Notes under the pieces: generated by a model
The model's database searches: none
What the model was told of the DNA's origin: nothing
Seen by the model: the letters and a program-made list of their open reading frames with translations, nothing else
Source of the DNA: Ornithinibacillus xuwenensis
Lineage (GTDB): Bacteria > Bacillota > Bacilli > Bacillales > Amphibacillaceae
Assembly: GCF_039614845.1 (NCBI RefSeq)
Contig: NZ_JBDIML010000002.1
Location: 642,674-706,673, forward strand
Length of the DNA stretch: 64,000 nt
Reading direction: 5' to 3'
Made by a program: the position numbers and the translations under genes
Part shown: one piece after another, positions 34,401-43,011 of the stretch
Numbering within the stretch: position 1 is the stretch's first letter
How the letters are laid out: each line of letters opens with the position of its first letter

Positions 34401-35261
34401 ACCAGCGGTTTCCTTAAATTCAATTCGGATAGTATGCTCACCAGAAGACAACGTAATCGGTTGTGTATGGATTTGACGCTTCCCAGTATCTACCCATTTA
34501 TCAATGTATAAGTGCCCATCGACATAAACCCTAATTCCACCATTACCTCTAGCAATTAGATTATACGCACCTTCATCTACAGTAACTTTTCGCTGATATA
34601 CAGCGGAAAAAGCCGTATTAGGTGCAATACCAGGAGCAGGAGATTTTGTGTTACCCCAATCAAAGTTTATTTCTGGTAGCTGTGGACTGTACCCGGAAAG
34701 AACACCTTTATCTCCAGATAATGTCGTGTTAGGGTAAACAACACCAAACCACCGATTATCTCTTAGTAGATCATCTAGAACAAATTCAAGGTCTGCCTCA
34801 CCAGCAGTTTCCCTAAATTCAATTCGAATGGTATGCTCACCAGAAGATAACGTAATCGGTTGTGTATGGATTTGACGTTCACCTGTATCATTCCATTTAT
34901 TAATGTATAAGTGGCCATCAACATAAACCCTAATTCCACCATTACCTCTAGCAATTAGATTATATGCACCTTCATCTACGGTAACTTTTCTTTCGTAGAC
35001 AGCAGAAAAAGCAGTATTTGGTGCAATGCCAGGTGCCGGCGATAAATCATTACCCCAATTGTAATTAATAGTGTCAGTAGTTCCAGAATACACACCATTA
35101 CCTTCTAAATTCACATTATCGTAATATATGTATTCCCAGCTAGAACTCGACGCCGCATTAGCATTATTAGGATTTAGAGCTAATAGTAACGAAATCAATA
35201 ATACTGTGGTAATAAGGAGTAGACTATTCAGTTGTAACTTGCTAGTTTTAATATTCGACAC
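31479..35261 (-). CDS. Secreted glucosaminidase with six PA14-like modules and two SH3 domains
   Basis: This 1260-aa protein has a signal peptide (cut near residue 36, NANA-A) and six PA14-like modules of about 125-133 aa (from about 42 to 815). A glucosaminidase domain with HALLETGNGTS (about 925-1085) and two SH3 domains (about 1120-1255) follow. Modules 1-3 are nearly identical. PA14 modules are often carbohydrate-binding, so they may hold the enzyme on wall polymers in place of SLH domains. The GTG at 35261 overlaps the Shine-Dalgarno AGGGAGG, and an ATT three codons on has better spacing, so the start is uncertain. It is monocistronic and divergent from the transferase series at 35.5-42.9 kb. 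Confidence 0.88.
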   Translation of the reverse strand: MSNIKTSKLQLNSLLLITTVLLISLLLALNPNNANAASSSSWEYIYYDNVNLEGNGVYSGTTDTINYNWGNDLSPAPGIAPNTAFSAVYERKVTVDEGAYNLIARGNGGIRVYVDGHLYINKWNDTGERQIHTQPITLSSGEHTIRIEFRETAGEADLEFVLDDLLRDNRWFGVVYPNTTLSGDKGVLSGYSPQLPEINFDWGNTKSPAPGIAPNTAFSAVYQRKVTVDEGAYNLIARGNGGIRVYVDGHLYIDKWVDTGKRQIHTQPITLSSGEHTIRIEFKETAGEADLEFVLDDLLRDNRWFGVVYPNTTLSGDKGVLSGYSPQLPEINFDWGNTKSPAPGIAPNTAFSAVYQRKVTVDEGAYNLIARGNGGIRVYVDGQMYIDKWNDTGERQIHTQPVNLSAGEHTIRIEFKETAGAADLEFVLDNLMRDNRWYGVVFPNSDLSGNKGVLTGYSPQIPEIGFNWNTNNSPAPGIAADSDFSAIYQRYITVNSNEQKNLIVKTNGNFRVYIDGTLQIDQWNTLPSEISQKTINLPVGKHNVKIHYKNVSSNPNLHFKIVSGVNPWIGQVYTNNDFTGDSYITGYENNLDFNLGNSLSPVEGIKPNTAFSGVYTKKVTVTEGAYNLLVNANGGVRVLVDNEVYIDRLVDTGSNQSFQQSLYLAEGEHTIQIEYVEAAGESSLKFTLDNLTRSGYWYGVVFPNTNLTGKGNLVGYSPRIYNLDFDWGNDKSPSPSIPPNTAFSAIYQKSVNVENGSYYISAYANGGLQVYVDGEIVLDKWTDTGLNQVFQVPFHLSKGNHDIMIKFKETAGEANLTATFGKYNQGGNYFTTNYSYELSHMVNAQMNVNPQTDLTNGQGWQTASRNQVEYYTNPTNFAKGSKDYFQFLVLSQPFGLDSVDAKILNDNFLYNKGILTGRAQAFIQGANKYNVNELYLISHALLETGNGTSDLATGISRWIKRTPDGSVVKDSNGNPVVMDISPRKVYNMFGIGAFDSCPYDCGAQRAYDNGWFSPDTSIIEGAAFASSNYINNGQNTLYEMRWNPAHLNNNSYAYHQYASDIGWAVKQTTQMYNMYNALANSYALVFEVPHFVNQQSAPKGSKTWSGSTGNVVSYPTGIFGITDSGNIGLNLRDSPNGNLVGSIPTGSKITLLATNGTWYKVNYNNTIGWVHSDYVNNLNLLKVTATINLNVRKTPSTSGTLYSDQLTTGELVSAVLDSNNNLVTREADGYFWYQINFKGEKAWVSSGPLTDRNSWLIKID
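33960..34757. repeat. Nearly identical 399-bp PA14 repeats inside the glucosaminidase gene
   Basis: Two successive 133-codon modules (residues about 169-301 and 302-434) are almost the same at the DNA level, and the preceding module shares most of its second half. The similarity would allow recombination to change module number. Confidence 0.85.
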
Positions 35262-35506
35262 CTCCCTAAAATAAAAATATTTTAATAGTTATAATTTTAA
35301 TAGATTCATAACTATAAAGCAATGTAATTTAACAGTAAAAAAATGGGTTGAATCTTTTAAACAATAGCAAAAATTTGACCTTGTTCCATTATTAAAGATA
35401 CTCTTTTGCAGCTAAAAATTTTATGTGGTATATTATAGGATATGATTTTAAAGTCGGGGTAAAATAATTTAAGGTAGTTTTATCATGTAGTAAAGGGGAT
35501 AAAAAG

Positions 35507-38248
35507 ATGGATAAAGATACTTCTCTAGTATCTCTAGAAGAATACATATCAAGTATAAACAACATAGAAAAAAATCAATCAAATACTATTTTATTCTCAT
35601 TGATTATTCCGGTCTATAATGTTGAAGATTATATAGAAGAAACAATGGAAAGTATAATAAACCAGAATTTAGATTTTGAAAAATATGTACAAATCGTATT
35701 AGTAAATGATGGAAGTACTGATGGTAGTCACGAAATATGTGAAAAATATAAAAATGCTTACCCTAACAATGTTGTCTACATATCTAAGGAAAATGGAGGG
35801 GTAAGTAGTGCCAGGAATGTTGGACTGCAATATGCAAAAGGAAAATATGTGAATTTTGTCGATCCAGACGACATTCTATCCCAAGAAACTTTGTTAAGTG
35901 TTTTTGATTTTTTTGAATTGCATAGTAATGATATAGATTTAGTAGCTATCCCAGTTACTTTTTTCGAAGCTAGAAAAGGTCCGCATATTTTAAATTTTAA
36001 GTTTGATGAAACTCGGGTTATTGATGTAGAAGAAGAGCCACACAATATTCAACTTAGCGCAAGTAGTTCTTTTATTAAATTGGATGTAGCAAAATCCTTT
36101 GTGTTTAACGAGTCATTAAAATACGGGGAAGATGCAGAATTTGTCAATAAAATTATCCTTTTAAAAAGAAAATATGGTGTAGTTACAGAAGGAAACTATT
36201 TGTATAGGATTCGAGCGGCGGGGACATCAGCGATTCAAAACACTAGAAAATCAAAAGATATATTTGTTGAATCAGTCGAATACTTTTTGAAATCGTTAAT
36301 AGATTATTCTTTGTCTAAATATGGTTACGTTCCAAAGTATATACAGCATGTTATCTTTTATGACTTGCAATGGAAATTTAAAATTAAAGAGATATCAAGT
36401 GAAACATTGAATGAAAGTGAAGTTATTGAATTTTTCAATTCCGTTATACCGATACTTAGTTACATAGATGATTCTGTCATAAAAAGCCAAAGTAATGTTA
36501 ATGTACACTTAAAATATTTCATACTAAAACTAAAATATAAGTCTCAACATAATAATTGTTGTATTGAACAAGTCTTCACAGATGATGATGTTCGATTATA
36601 TTTGAATGGTACTTTGTTAAATAGTTTAAAGAAACAGAATGTATACGTTGAACTAATTAATGTAAGGGACAATCTTTTAACTATTGAAGGATTTTTTGCA
36701 AGTCTTTTTGATCGGGAGCAAAGTGAAATATTAGTTAAGGTTAATGATGAACTTGTAAAAACCGAACTTGTTGAAAGGCCTTTAAAGGATACAAGAGTAC
36801 TCGGCGCAACGGTGAAAAAAGTATATGGTTTCGCTGTTCATATTCCTATTGAATTTGAGAAGCGTGAAAATAAAATATCTTTTTGTGTAAGAATAGATGG
36901 TAATATTATACCTATTAATATAACACTAGCGAATAAAGCACCAATCGTATTAAAGAGACCTAGTTATTTCTTTAAGGATGACCTATTAATTACTCGAAAT
37001 AAAAAGGATTCTTTAATCATTAAGAAAAATACGCTAAAGAACAAATTTAAACATGAGCTTCGGGTATTTAAATATTTATTTAAAAAGAAGAACAATGTCT
37101 TAAAGAAAGTAGCGATCATTAGAATGGTGGCTGTGTTCTTATCAAGCTTGTTAAAGAAAAATAAAATTTATCTCTTTATGGACCGTATTGATAAGGCCGA
37201 TGATAATGCAGAAGTGCTATTTGAATATGCTAATAATGTGAACGATAACGTAAAAAAATATTTTATTATTTCGAATGAAAGTAAAGACGTGGATCGGTTA
37301 AAGAAGAGTGGGAAGGTTGTTAAGTACGGCTCATACTACCACAGATTACTACTGTTACTTGCAGACAAATTAATTTCTTCACATGCTGATGAAGTTGTGT
37401 TAAATCCATTTGGTAAAATAGGGAAGTATTATAGGGATTTATTTAAGTACGACTTTATTTTCCTACAGCATGGTATCTTGCAAAATGACTTATCGAATTG
37501 GTTAAACAAGTATCATAAAAATATAAAAGTGTTTGTCACTTCCTCTGAATTAGAAAAAAATGCAGTGGTTGGAGATAGGTATGGATATGATGAAAACGAA
37601 GTCGCTTTAACTGGTTTACCTAGATTTGACCGGTTAGAAAATAAAAATCAAAAAGAAATCTTAATAATGCCTACTTGGAGAAAGCAAATCGTGGGTAATT
37701 TCAATTTAAAAGGAAAACGAGAGTACAACGAGGACTTTACTAAGTCAGATTATTATCTATACTACAATAAGCTAATTAATGATCCGCGAGTTATTGAGAA
37801 GGCAAAGGAAAAAGGATATAACATTAATTTCGTTGTACATCCTAATATATCTTTGCAGATTAAAGATTTTGATAAGAATGAACATGTAAAAATTATGGAT
37901 CCTAGTCAAATAAGCTATAGGCAACTATTTAACGTTTCAAGTCTTTTAATTACAGACTATTCATCAGTAGCTTTTGACTTTGCATATTTAAGAAAACCAA
38001 TTCTTTACTATCAGTTTGATGTAGAAGAATTTCATAGTACACACATACTGAAAGGCTATTTTGATTATGAAGATATCGGATTTGGCCCGGTAATATACGA
38101 TTATGAAGCCTTAGTTAACACAATACTCCAAGCACTGGACAACGATTGTAATATTGATGAAAAATACTTAAATCGAATTAATGACTTCTTTGCGCATAGT
38201 GATAGAAGTAACTCAGCAAGGGTATATGAGAAATTAAGCAAACTGTAG
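35507..38248 (+). CDS. GT2 glycosyltransferase fused to CDP-glycerol glycerophosphotransferase
   Basis: This 913-aa protein begins with a GT-A glycosyltransferase 2 domain (about 28-260: SLIIPVYNVEDYI, VNDGSTDGS, ENGGVSSARNVG, FVDPDD). A middle region (about 360-490) of beta character follows, then a glycerophosphotransferase domain (about 530-910: LQHGILQNDL, IMPTWRKQ, LITDYSSVAFDFAYL). It may add both a sugar and polyol phosphate units to the growing wall polymer on the cytosolic face. AAAGGGG lies upstream of the ATG. It is the first gene of the series that leads to tagGH. Confidence 0.88.
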   Translation: MDKDTSLVSLEEYISSINNIEKNQSNTILFSLIIPVYNVEDYIEETMESIINQNLDFEKYVQIVLVNDGSTDGSHEICEKYKNAYPNNVVYISKENGGVSSARNVGLQYAKGKYVNFVDPDDILSQETLLSVFDFFELHSNDIDLVAIPVTFFEARKGPHILNFKFDETRVIDVEEEPHNIQLSASSSFIKLDVAKSFVFNESLKYGEDAEFVNKIILLKRKYGVVTEGNYLYRIRAAGTSAIQNTRKSKDIFVESVEYFLKSLIDYSLSKYGYVPKYIQHVIFYDLQWKFKIKEISSETLNESEVIEFFNSVIPILSYIDDSVIKSQSNVNVHLKYFILKLKYKSQHNNCCIEQVFTDDDVRLYLNGTLLNSLKKQNVYVELINVRDNLLTIEGFFASLFDREQSEILVKVNDELVKTELVERPLKDTRVLGATVKKVYGFAVHIPIEFEKRENKISFCVRIDGNIIPINITLANKAPIVLKRPSYFFKDDLLITRNKKDSLIIKKNTLKNKFKHELRVFKYLFKKKNNVLKKVAIIRMVAVFLSSLLKKNKIYLFMDRIDKADDNAEVLFEYANNVNDNVKKYFIISNESKDVDRLKKSGKVVKYGSYYHRLLLLLADKLISSHADEVVLNPFGKIGKYYRDLFKYDFIFLQHGILQNDLSNWLNKYHKNIKVFVTSSELEKNAVVGDRYGYDENEVALTGLPRFDRLENKNQKEILIMPTWRKQIVGNFNLKGKREYNEDFTKSDYYLYYNKLINDPRVIEKAKEKGYNINFVVHPNISLQIKDFDKNEHVKIMDPSQISYRQLFNVSSLLITDYSSVAFDFAYLRKPILYYQFDVEEFHSTHILKGYFDYEDIGFGPVIYDYEALVNTILQALDNDCNIDEKYLNRINDFFAHSDRSNSARVYEKLSKL

Positions 38249-38259
38249 ACATAATATAT

Positions 38260-38288
38260 AAAGCTGTCGAGAATTCGGCAGCTTTAAT
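38260..38288 (+). terminator. Weak terminator-like hairpin
   Basis: The stem AAAGCTGTCGA/TTCGGCAGCTTT (with one G-U pair) is followed by only a short T-run, so read-through into the next gene is likely. Confidence 0.5.
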
Positions 38289-38336
38289 ACTACTTTAACA
38301 TCTATTTTTTTATTCCATATGATATAGGTGATTATA

Positions 38337-39992
38337 TTGAGCAATCAAATTAAAGTAAGAAATCAATTAGAAAAAGTAGTTTCAAATAAAAATAGTCTAA
38401 CCATCTTCGGAAGAATCATATTGAAAGAACATGAAATAGCAGAAGCTAAGTTGTTATTACTTTCGAGAGGGAATGTAGATTATCGATACTCATACGAAGT
38501 TAAGTTAAATAAAGTAGAAGGTAATCCAAATGAAAACGTTTATCTCTATTCTTCGATGATATACTTTAAAAATGCTGATGATAACTTTGTATTAGATGAA
38601 TTAGTTTATGATGTATTTTTAGACATTAAGACTATGAATGCTGAGTGTACAAGAGTTAGGGTAGGGAAGCCCACTTTAAAAACGAAGCTATTAACAAATG
38701 AAACAAAGGTATTAAATTCTAAGTTAGTACAAATGGTTAGACCATATTATACTTTTAAAAGGCAAAATCTCTCTTTAGAAATATTTCTTTTTCCACTTGA
38801 GAACTATAGATATTTGAAAAAAGTGATGCGTTTGTCTTGGATTTACAGATTACTTTATATAAAAAAAAGGATATGGATTGTTGGCGAACTTCCCTATAAA
38901 GCACAGGATACTGGTTATCACTTTTTCAAGTATATGAGAGAAAATCATCCAGAAAAAAATGTGTATTATGTCATTAACACAAATTCTCCAGAAAAAAAGA
39001 ATATAGAGAAATTAGGGAATATCCTAGACTTTAAATCTAAGAAACATATTCTCTATACAATTGTTTCTAGAAAAGTAATTTCTTCACATCACCCTGATTA
39101 TTTATATCCAATAAGAACTAAGAAATTTAAAAAGAAAGTAAAAGCAGTTAAAGTTTTCTTACAGCATGGAGTTTTAGGAACGAAAAATATGACTGCTAAT
39201 TACGGCAAGTACTCTGGGGATTTTGATGTTGATTTGTTCTTCGTTAGTTCTGATTATGAAAGAAAGATTGTTATTAATGATTTAAATTATGGAGAGAACC
39301 AAGTGAAGGTTACTGGTTTATCGCGCTTTGACGCTTTGTTTTCAAAGGATGTTAGTCTTAAAAGACAGATACTAATTATTCCAACATGGCGGGATTGGCT
39401 TTCTAATAATAATCAGTTTAAAGAGAGTGAATACTTTAATCGGTACAACAATCTAATTAACAATAAGGACCTTCTTGATTTTGCAAGAGAGAATGAAATT
39501 CAAATATTATTCTGCATCCATCCTAATATGCAACAATTTACAGGTCATTTTGAATCAGGCATTGTAAAGTGTATTAAACAAGGAGAAATTAATGTACAGA
39601 CACTTATAAAAGAGTCTTTACTAATGATTACAGATTATTCTAGCGTGGCTTTTGATTTTAGCTTTTTAAGAAAACCAGTGATATACTATCAATTTGACAG
39701 AGATAGGTTCCTTGATAGTAAACCGTCACACATAGACATTGAAGAAGAACTACCCGGTGATATTGTTTATGAAGAAGTTCAATTGATAGAGCTGATCAAA
39801 AAATACAAAGAGAATAATTTTAGAATGAAGGAATTAAAACATAATAAGTCACAGAAGTTTTTAAAGTTTAATGATATGAATTCCAATCAAAGGATACTTA
39901 ATGCAATTGTTGATTTTAGGTTACCGGAACCAAGATGGGTTACACAGTTGCGTAAATATCTAGCAATATTTAAGCAGCATAGAAAAAAGTAA
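38337..39992 (+). CDS. CDP-glycerol glycerophosphotransferase family protein (TagF-like)
   Basis: This protein of about 551 aa has an N-terminal beta-rich region (1-165) and a C-terminal transferase domain (about 180-525) with FLQHGVLGTKN, IIPTWRDW, CIHPN and MITDYSSVAFDFSFLRKP. TagF-type enzymes polymerise glycerol phosphate; the N-terminal extension resembles the middle part of the 913-aa protein before it. I prefer TTG at 38337 with AGGTGA 5 nt upstream, although GTG at 38328 is also open. It should act at the membrane in polymer elongation. Polyol identity is not readable. Confidence 0.83.
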   Translation: MSNQIKVRNQLEKVVSNKNSLTIFGRIILKEHEIAEAKLLLLSRGNVDYRYSYEVKLNKVEGNPNENVYLYSSMIYFKNADDNFVLDELVYDVFLDIKTMNAECTRVRVGKPTLKTKLLTNETKVLNSKLVQMVRPYYTFKRQNLSLEIFLFPLENYRYLKKVMRLSWIYRLLYIKKRIWIVGELPYKAQDTGYHFFKYMRENHPEKNVYYVINTNSPEKKNIEKLGNILDFKSKKHILYTIVSRKVISSHHPDYLYPIRTKKFKKKVKAVKVFLQHGVLGTKNMTANYGKYSGDFDVDLFFVSSDYERKIVINDLNYGENQVKVTGLSRFDALFSKDVSLKRQILIIPTWRDWLSNNNQFKESEYFNRYNNLINNKDLLDFARENEIQILFCIHPNMQQFTGHFESGIVKCIKQGEINVQTLIKESLLMITDYSSVAFDFSFLRKPVIYYQFDRDRFLDSKPSHIDIEEELPGDIVYEEVQLIELIKKYKENNFRMKELKHNKSQKFLKFNDMNSNQRILNAIVDFRLPEPRWVTQLRKYLAIFKQHRKK

Positions 39993-40026
39993 AACTATCT
40001 TTACAAAAAGAAGGGTAGAATAAGAA

Positions 40027-41193
40027 ATGAAAAAATACCTTTTAATCGTATATAAAATTTTATTTAAATTAGCTGGTGTTTTATTGCCAGTAAATTCAAA
40101 GTTAATCATTTTTGAGAGCTTCCATGGAAAACAGTATAGTGATAATCCAAGAGCTATTTTTGAATATATTAATCAAAATTATCCGGATTATATATGTTAC
40201 TGGAGTGTAAACAAGCACTATACAGGGGTATTTGATGACTACAAGGACATAAAGCAGGTTAGAAGACTTTCTTTAAAATGGTTATTTTTAATGAATCGCG
40301 CAAACTATTGGGTTACAAACAGTAGGTTACCCCTCTGGATAACAAAACCAAAAAAGACGGTCTATTTGCAAACCTGGCATGGAACTCCGTTAAAACGTTT
40401 GGCAGCGGATATGGAAGAAGTTCATATGCCTGGTACTAATACTGAAAAATATAAAGAGAACTTTATTAAGGAAGCAAGTAAGTGGGATTATCTTATCTCG
40501 CCTAATGATTATTCATCAAAGATCTTTAAGCGTGCATTTAAATTCAATAAATCATTAATTGAAACAGGATATCCTAGAAATGATTACCTAATAAATTCTA
40601 ATGACGACAAAATTATTGAAAAAGTTAAATCAGATAATAACTTGCCTCAAGACAAAAAGGTTATCCTTTATGCGCCTACATGGAGGGATAATGAATTTTA
40701 TGATAAGGGAAAATATAAGTTTCAAATTCAATTAGATTTAAAAAGATTACAAAACGAATTAGGTCAGGAATACATTGTTTTATTGAGAATGCATTACTTA
40801 GTAGCTGAGCAACTTGACTTGTCTGAATTCAAAGGTTTTGTATATGACTTCTCAAGCTATGAGGATATTCGTGATTTATATTTGATTTCGGATGTGTTGA
40901 TTACAGACTATTCTTCAGTGTTTTTCGATTATGCGAATTTGAAACGTCCTATGATTTTTTATGTATATGATTTAGAAATATACCGTGATAAACTACGTGG
41001 GTTTTATTTTGACTTTGAAAATGAAGCTCCAGGACCTTTAGTAAAGACTACAGATGAAGTTATTGATGTAATAAAAAATTTAGATGCTTTAGAATATGAG
41101 CAGTCGGAAGAAATGAACGAATTCTATAATAAATTCTGCTATTTAGAAGATGGGAATGCTAGTGAAAGAGTGGTAGAACAAGTATTTCGTTAA
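40027..41193 (+). CDS. CDP-glycerol glycerophosphotransferase family protein
   Basis: This 388-aa transferase has the family motifs in order: TWHGTPLKRLAADMEEVHMPG, LYAPTWRDNEFY, LRMHYLVAEQ, LITDYSSVFFDYANLKRP and GFYFDFENEAPGP. The motif set is that of the TagF/TarF C-terminal catalytic domain without the long N-terminal part. It follows the TagF-like gene by 34 nt. An intrinsic terminator at the stop separates it from tagG. Confidence 0.87.
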   Translation: MKKYLLIVYKILFKLAGVLLPVNSKLIIFESFHGKQYSDNPRAIFEYINQNYPDYICYWSVNKHYTGVFDDYKDIKQVRRLSLKWLFLMNRANYWVTNSRLPLWITKPKKTVYLQTWHGTPLKRLAADMEEVHMPGTNTEKYKENFIKEASKWDYLISPNDYSSKIFKRAFKFNKSLIETGYPRNDYLINSNDDKIIEKVKSDNNLPQDKKVILYAPTWRDNEFYDKGKYKFQIQLDLKRLQNELGQEYIVLLRMHYLVAEQLDLSEFKGFVYDFSSYEDIRDLYLISDVLITDYSSVFFDYANLKRPMIFYVYDLEIYRDKLRGFYFDFENEAPGPLVKTTDEVIDVIKNLDALEYEQSEEMNEFYNKFCYLEDGNASERVVEQVFR

Positions 41194-41220
41194 CAATTAT
41201 AGACTACAATTGTTTTTTTG
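41193..41220 (+). terminator. Intrinsic terminator before tagG
   Basis: The stem ACAATT/AATTGT with a 9-nt loop is followed by long T-runs. The stem is short, so termination may be partial. Confidence 0.6.
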
Positions 41221-41238
41221 TTTTTTTGCTTGTATAAT
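41210..41238 (+). promoter_or_regulatory. Possible sigma-A promoter of tagGH
   Basis: TTGTTT (41210-41215) and TATAAT (41233-41238) are 17 bp apart. The -35 lies in the T-rich tail of the preceding terminator. Confidence 0.45.
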
Positions 41239-41284
41239 TTAGAAGCATGTTAAATGGCTGATAAAGTTTTGAAAGGATATTTTT

Positions 41285-42112
41285 ATGAAATCTGCTCTTA
41301 CAGTTCTAAAAGAACAAATCAATCATTTTTATTTAATTAGAAGATTATCAGTGTACGAATTAATTAGTAAAAATAAAAGTAATTATCTTGGTATGGCATG
41401 GGAAGTTATAAATCCTGCGATTCAAATACTAATTTATTGGTTTGTATTTGGCAACATTCGAGAAAATAGTGCAGTTGAAGTGAGTAAAGAAATGGAGCCA
41501 GTACCTTTTATAACCTGGCTCGTTGCAGGATTTGTATTATGGATATTCTTTTATCAATCAACTATCCAAGGTTCGAAATCGATTTATAGTAGGTTAAGAA
41601 TGCTATCTAAGATGAACTTTCCGATGAGTATCATTCCAAACTATGTAATATTTTCTCAATTATATATTCACTTCTTTTTACTATTTTTTATCATTATCAT
41701 TTTTCACTTTAGTGGATTTTATATAAATATATATTATTTACAGCTAATATATTTTTTATTTGCAACCTTATGCTTAGTTTTTGCTATATCACTAATAACG
41801 TCGACCTTATCGACTATAATCAGAGATATTCACATGTTCTTAAATTCTACTTTAAGAATGCTCCTCTATTTGTCACCAATATTATGGCAAATAGAATCTA
41901 TCGTAGATAATCCTTTTATAGATAAGCTATTAATGCTAAATCCTCTTTATTATTTGATTGAAGGATATCGGTCAGCATTATATGGAATTGACTGGTACTT
42001 TATCGTACATTGGGAGTACACTTTATATTTCTGGGCGTTAGTTGTGGTCTTATTCTTATTTGGTGCGGCTTTACATGTGAAATTTAGAAGACACTTTATC
42101 GATTACTTGTAA
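41285..42112 (+). CDS. tagG: Teichoic acid ABC exporter permease TagG
   Basis: This 275-aa protein has about six membrane helices and the ABC-2 type polysaccharide exporter opening YELISKNKSNYLGMAWEVINPAIQILIYW. With TagH it moves the finished lipid-linked teichoic acid to the outer face of the membrane. It is followed within 14 nt by tagH, and the transferases upstream on the same strand supply its cargo. AAAGGAT precedes the ATG. Confidence 0.92.
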   Translation: MKSALTVLKEQINHFYLIRRLSVYELISKNKSNYLGMAWEVINPAIQILIYWFVFGNIRENSAVEVSKEMEPVPFITWLVAGFVLWIFFYQSTIQGSKSIYSRLRMLSKMNFPMSIIPNYVIFSQLYIHFFLLFFIIIIFHFSGFYINIYYLQLIYFLFATLCLVFAISLITSTLSTIIRDIHMFLNSTLRMLLYLSPILWQIESIVDNPFIDKLLMLNPLYYLIEGYRSALYGIDWYFIVHWEYTLYFWALVVVLFLFGAALHVKFRRHFIDYL

Positions 42113-42126
42113 ATGGTGTGATTAAA

Positions 42127-42933
42127 ATGGAAAAAGCAATTATTGCTAAAAATGTTACGAAAAAATATAAGTTATATAAAAACACGAAGGAACGTTTACT
42201 CGATTTAATTACTCCCAAAAGCTATGGTGAGGATTTTTATGCATTAGCTGATGTGAATTTTGAGGCGGAAAAGGGAGATATTATTGGATTTATAGGTATT
42301 AACGGTTCTGGTAAGTCTACTCTTTCAAATATTATAGCAGGTATTGTACCTGAGACCGCAGGAACTGTTAAAGTAAACGGACAGGCTTCCTTAATAGCAG
42401 TTTCCTCAGGATTAAAGGGTGACTTATCAGGACGCGATAATATTGAGTTGAAATGTTTAATGCTAGGCTTTAGTAGAGATGAAATAAAAGAACTTGAACC
42501 TAAGATTATTGAGTTTGCTGAACTTGAACGTTTTATTGATCAACCTGTAAAATCCTATTCTAGTGGAATGAAATCTAGACTTGGGTTTGCAATATCGGTT
42601 ACTGTTGATCCAGATATTTTAATTATTGATGAGGCGTTGTCAGTTGGTGACAAAGCATTTGCAGAAAAAAGCTTAAATAAAATGAAAGAATTTAAGGAAA
42701 AAGGAAAGACAATGATTTTTGTTAGCCACTCCTTAGGACAAATGAAGGAATTTTGTGAGAAGATTCTTTGGTTAGAATATGGTATGGTTAAAGACTTTGG
42801 AAGTGTTGATCAAGTTCTTCCAAAGTATGAGGAGTATCTAAGAGAACAAAAGAAATTGTCTAAAAAAGAACGTGATGAATATAGAGAAGCGATTCTAAAA
42901 AAGCAATTACAATTAGTTCAAGGTATTAACTAA
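42127..42933 (+). CDS. tagH: Teichoic acid ABC exporter ATPase TagH, short form
   Basis: This protein of about 268 aa is a single ATP-binding cassette: Walker A GINGSGKST, signature YSSGMKSRLGFA, Walker B DILIIDEAL and switch His in VSHSLGQ. It powers export by TagG. B. subtilis TagH is about twice as long because of a C-terminal extension that is absent here, as in the S. aureus TarH type. I prefer ATG 42127, with GGTGTGA 5 nt upstream, over GTG 42118. Confidence 0.92.
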   Translation: MEKAIIAKNVTKKYKLYKNTKERLLDLITPKSYGEDFYALADVNFEAEKGDIIGFIGINGSGKSTLSNIIAGIVPETAGTVKVNGQASLIAVSSGLKGDLSGRDNIELKCLMLGFSRDEIKELEPKIIEFAELERFIDQPVKSYSSGMKSRLGFAISVTVDPDILIIDEALSVGDKAFAEKSLNKMKEFKEKGKTMIFVSHSLGQMKEFCEKILWLEYGMVKDFGSVDQVLPKYEEYLREQKKLSKKERDEYREAILKKQLQLVQGIN

Positions 42934-42944
42934 TATCTTACATG

Positions 42945-42969
42945 CCACAGTATAAAGCTGTGGTTTTTC
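42945..42969 (+). terminator. Intrinsic terminator of tagGH
   Basis: CCACAG/CTGTGG is followed by TTTTT on the plus strand. Confidence 0.75.
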
Positions 42970-42970
42970 T

Positions 42971-43010
42971 ATGGAAAAAAGCCACAGTTTAGAATTAACT
43001 GTGGCTTTTG
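42971..43010 (-). terminator. Intrinsic terminator of the DHHW gene
   Basis: Read on the minus strand, AAAAGCCACAGTT pairs with AACTGTGGCTTTT and runs into a T-run. It repeats the CCACAG element of the facing terminator. Confidence 0.85.
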
Positions 43011-43011
43011 G

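Noticed and set aside
42127..42933. TagH as a truncated pseudogene
   Set aside because: All ABC motifs are present and short TagH/TarH forms without the C-terminal extension are normal in other Firmicutes.
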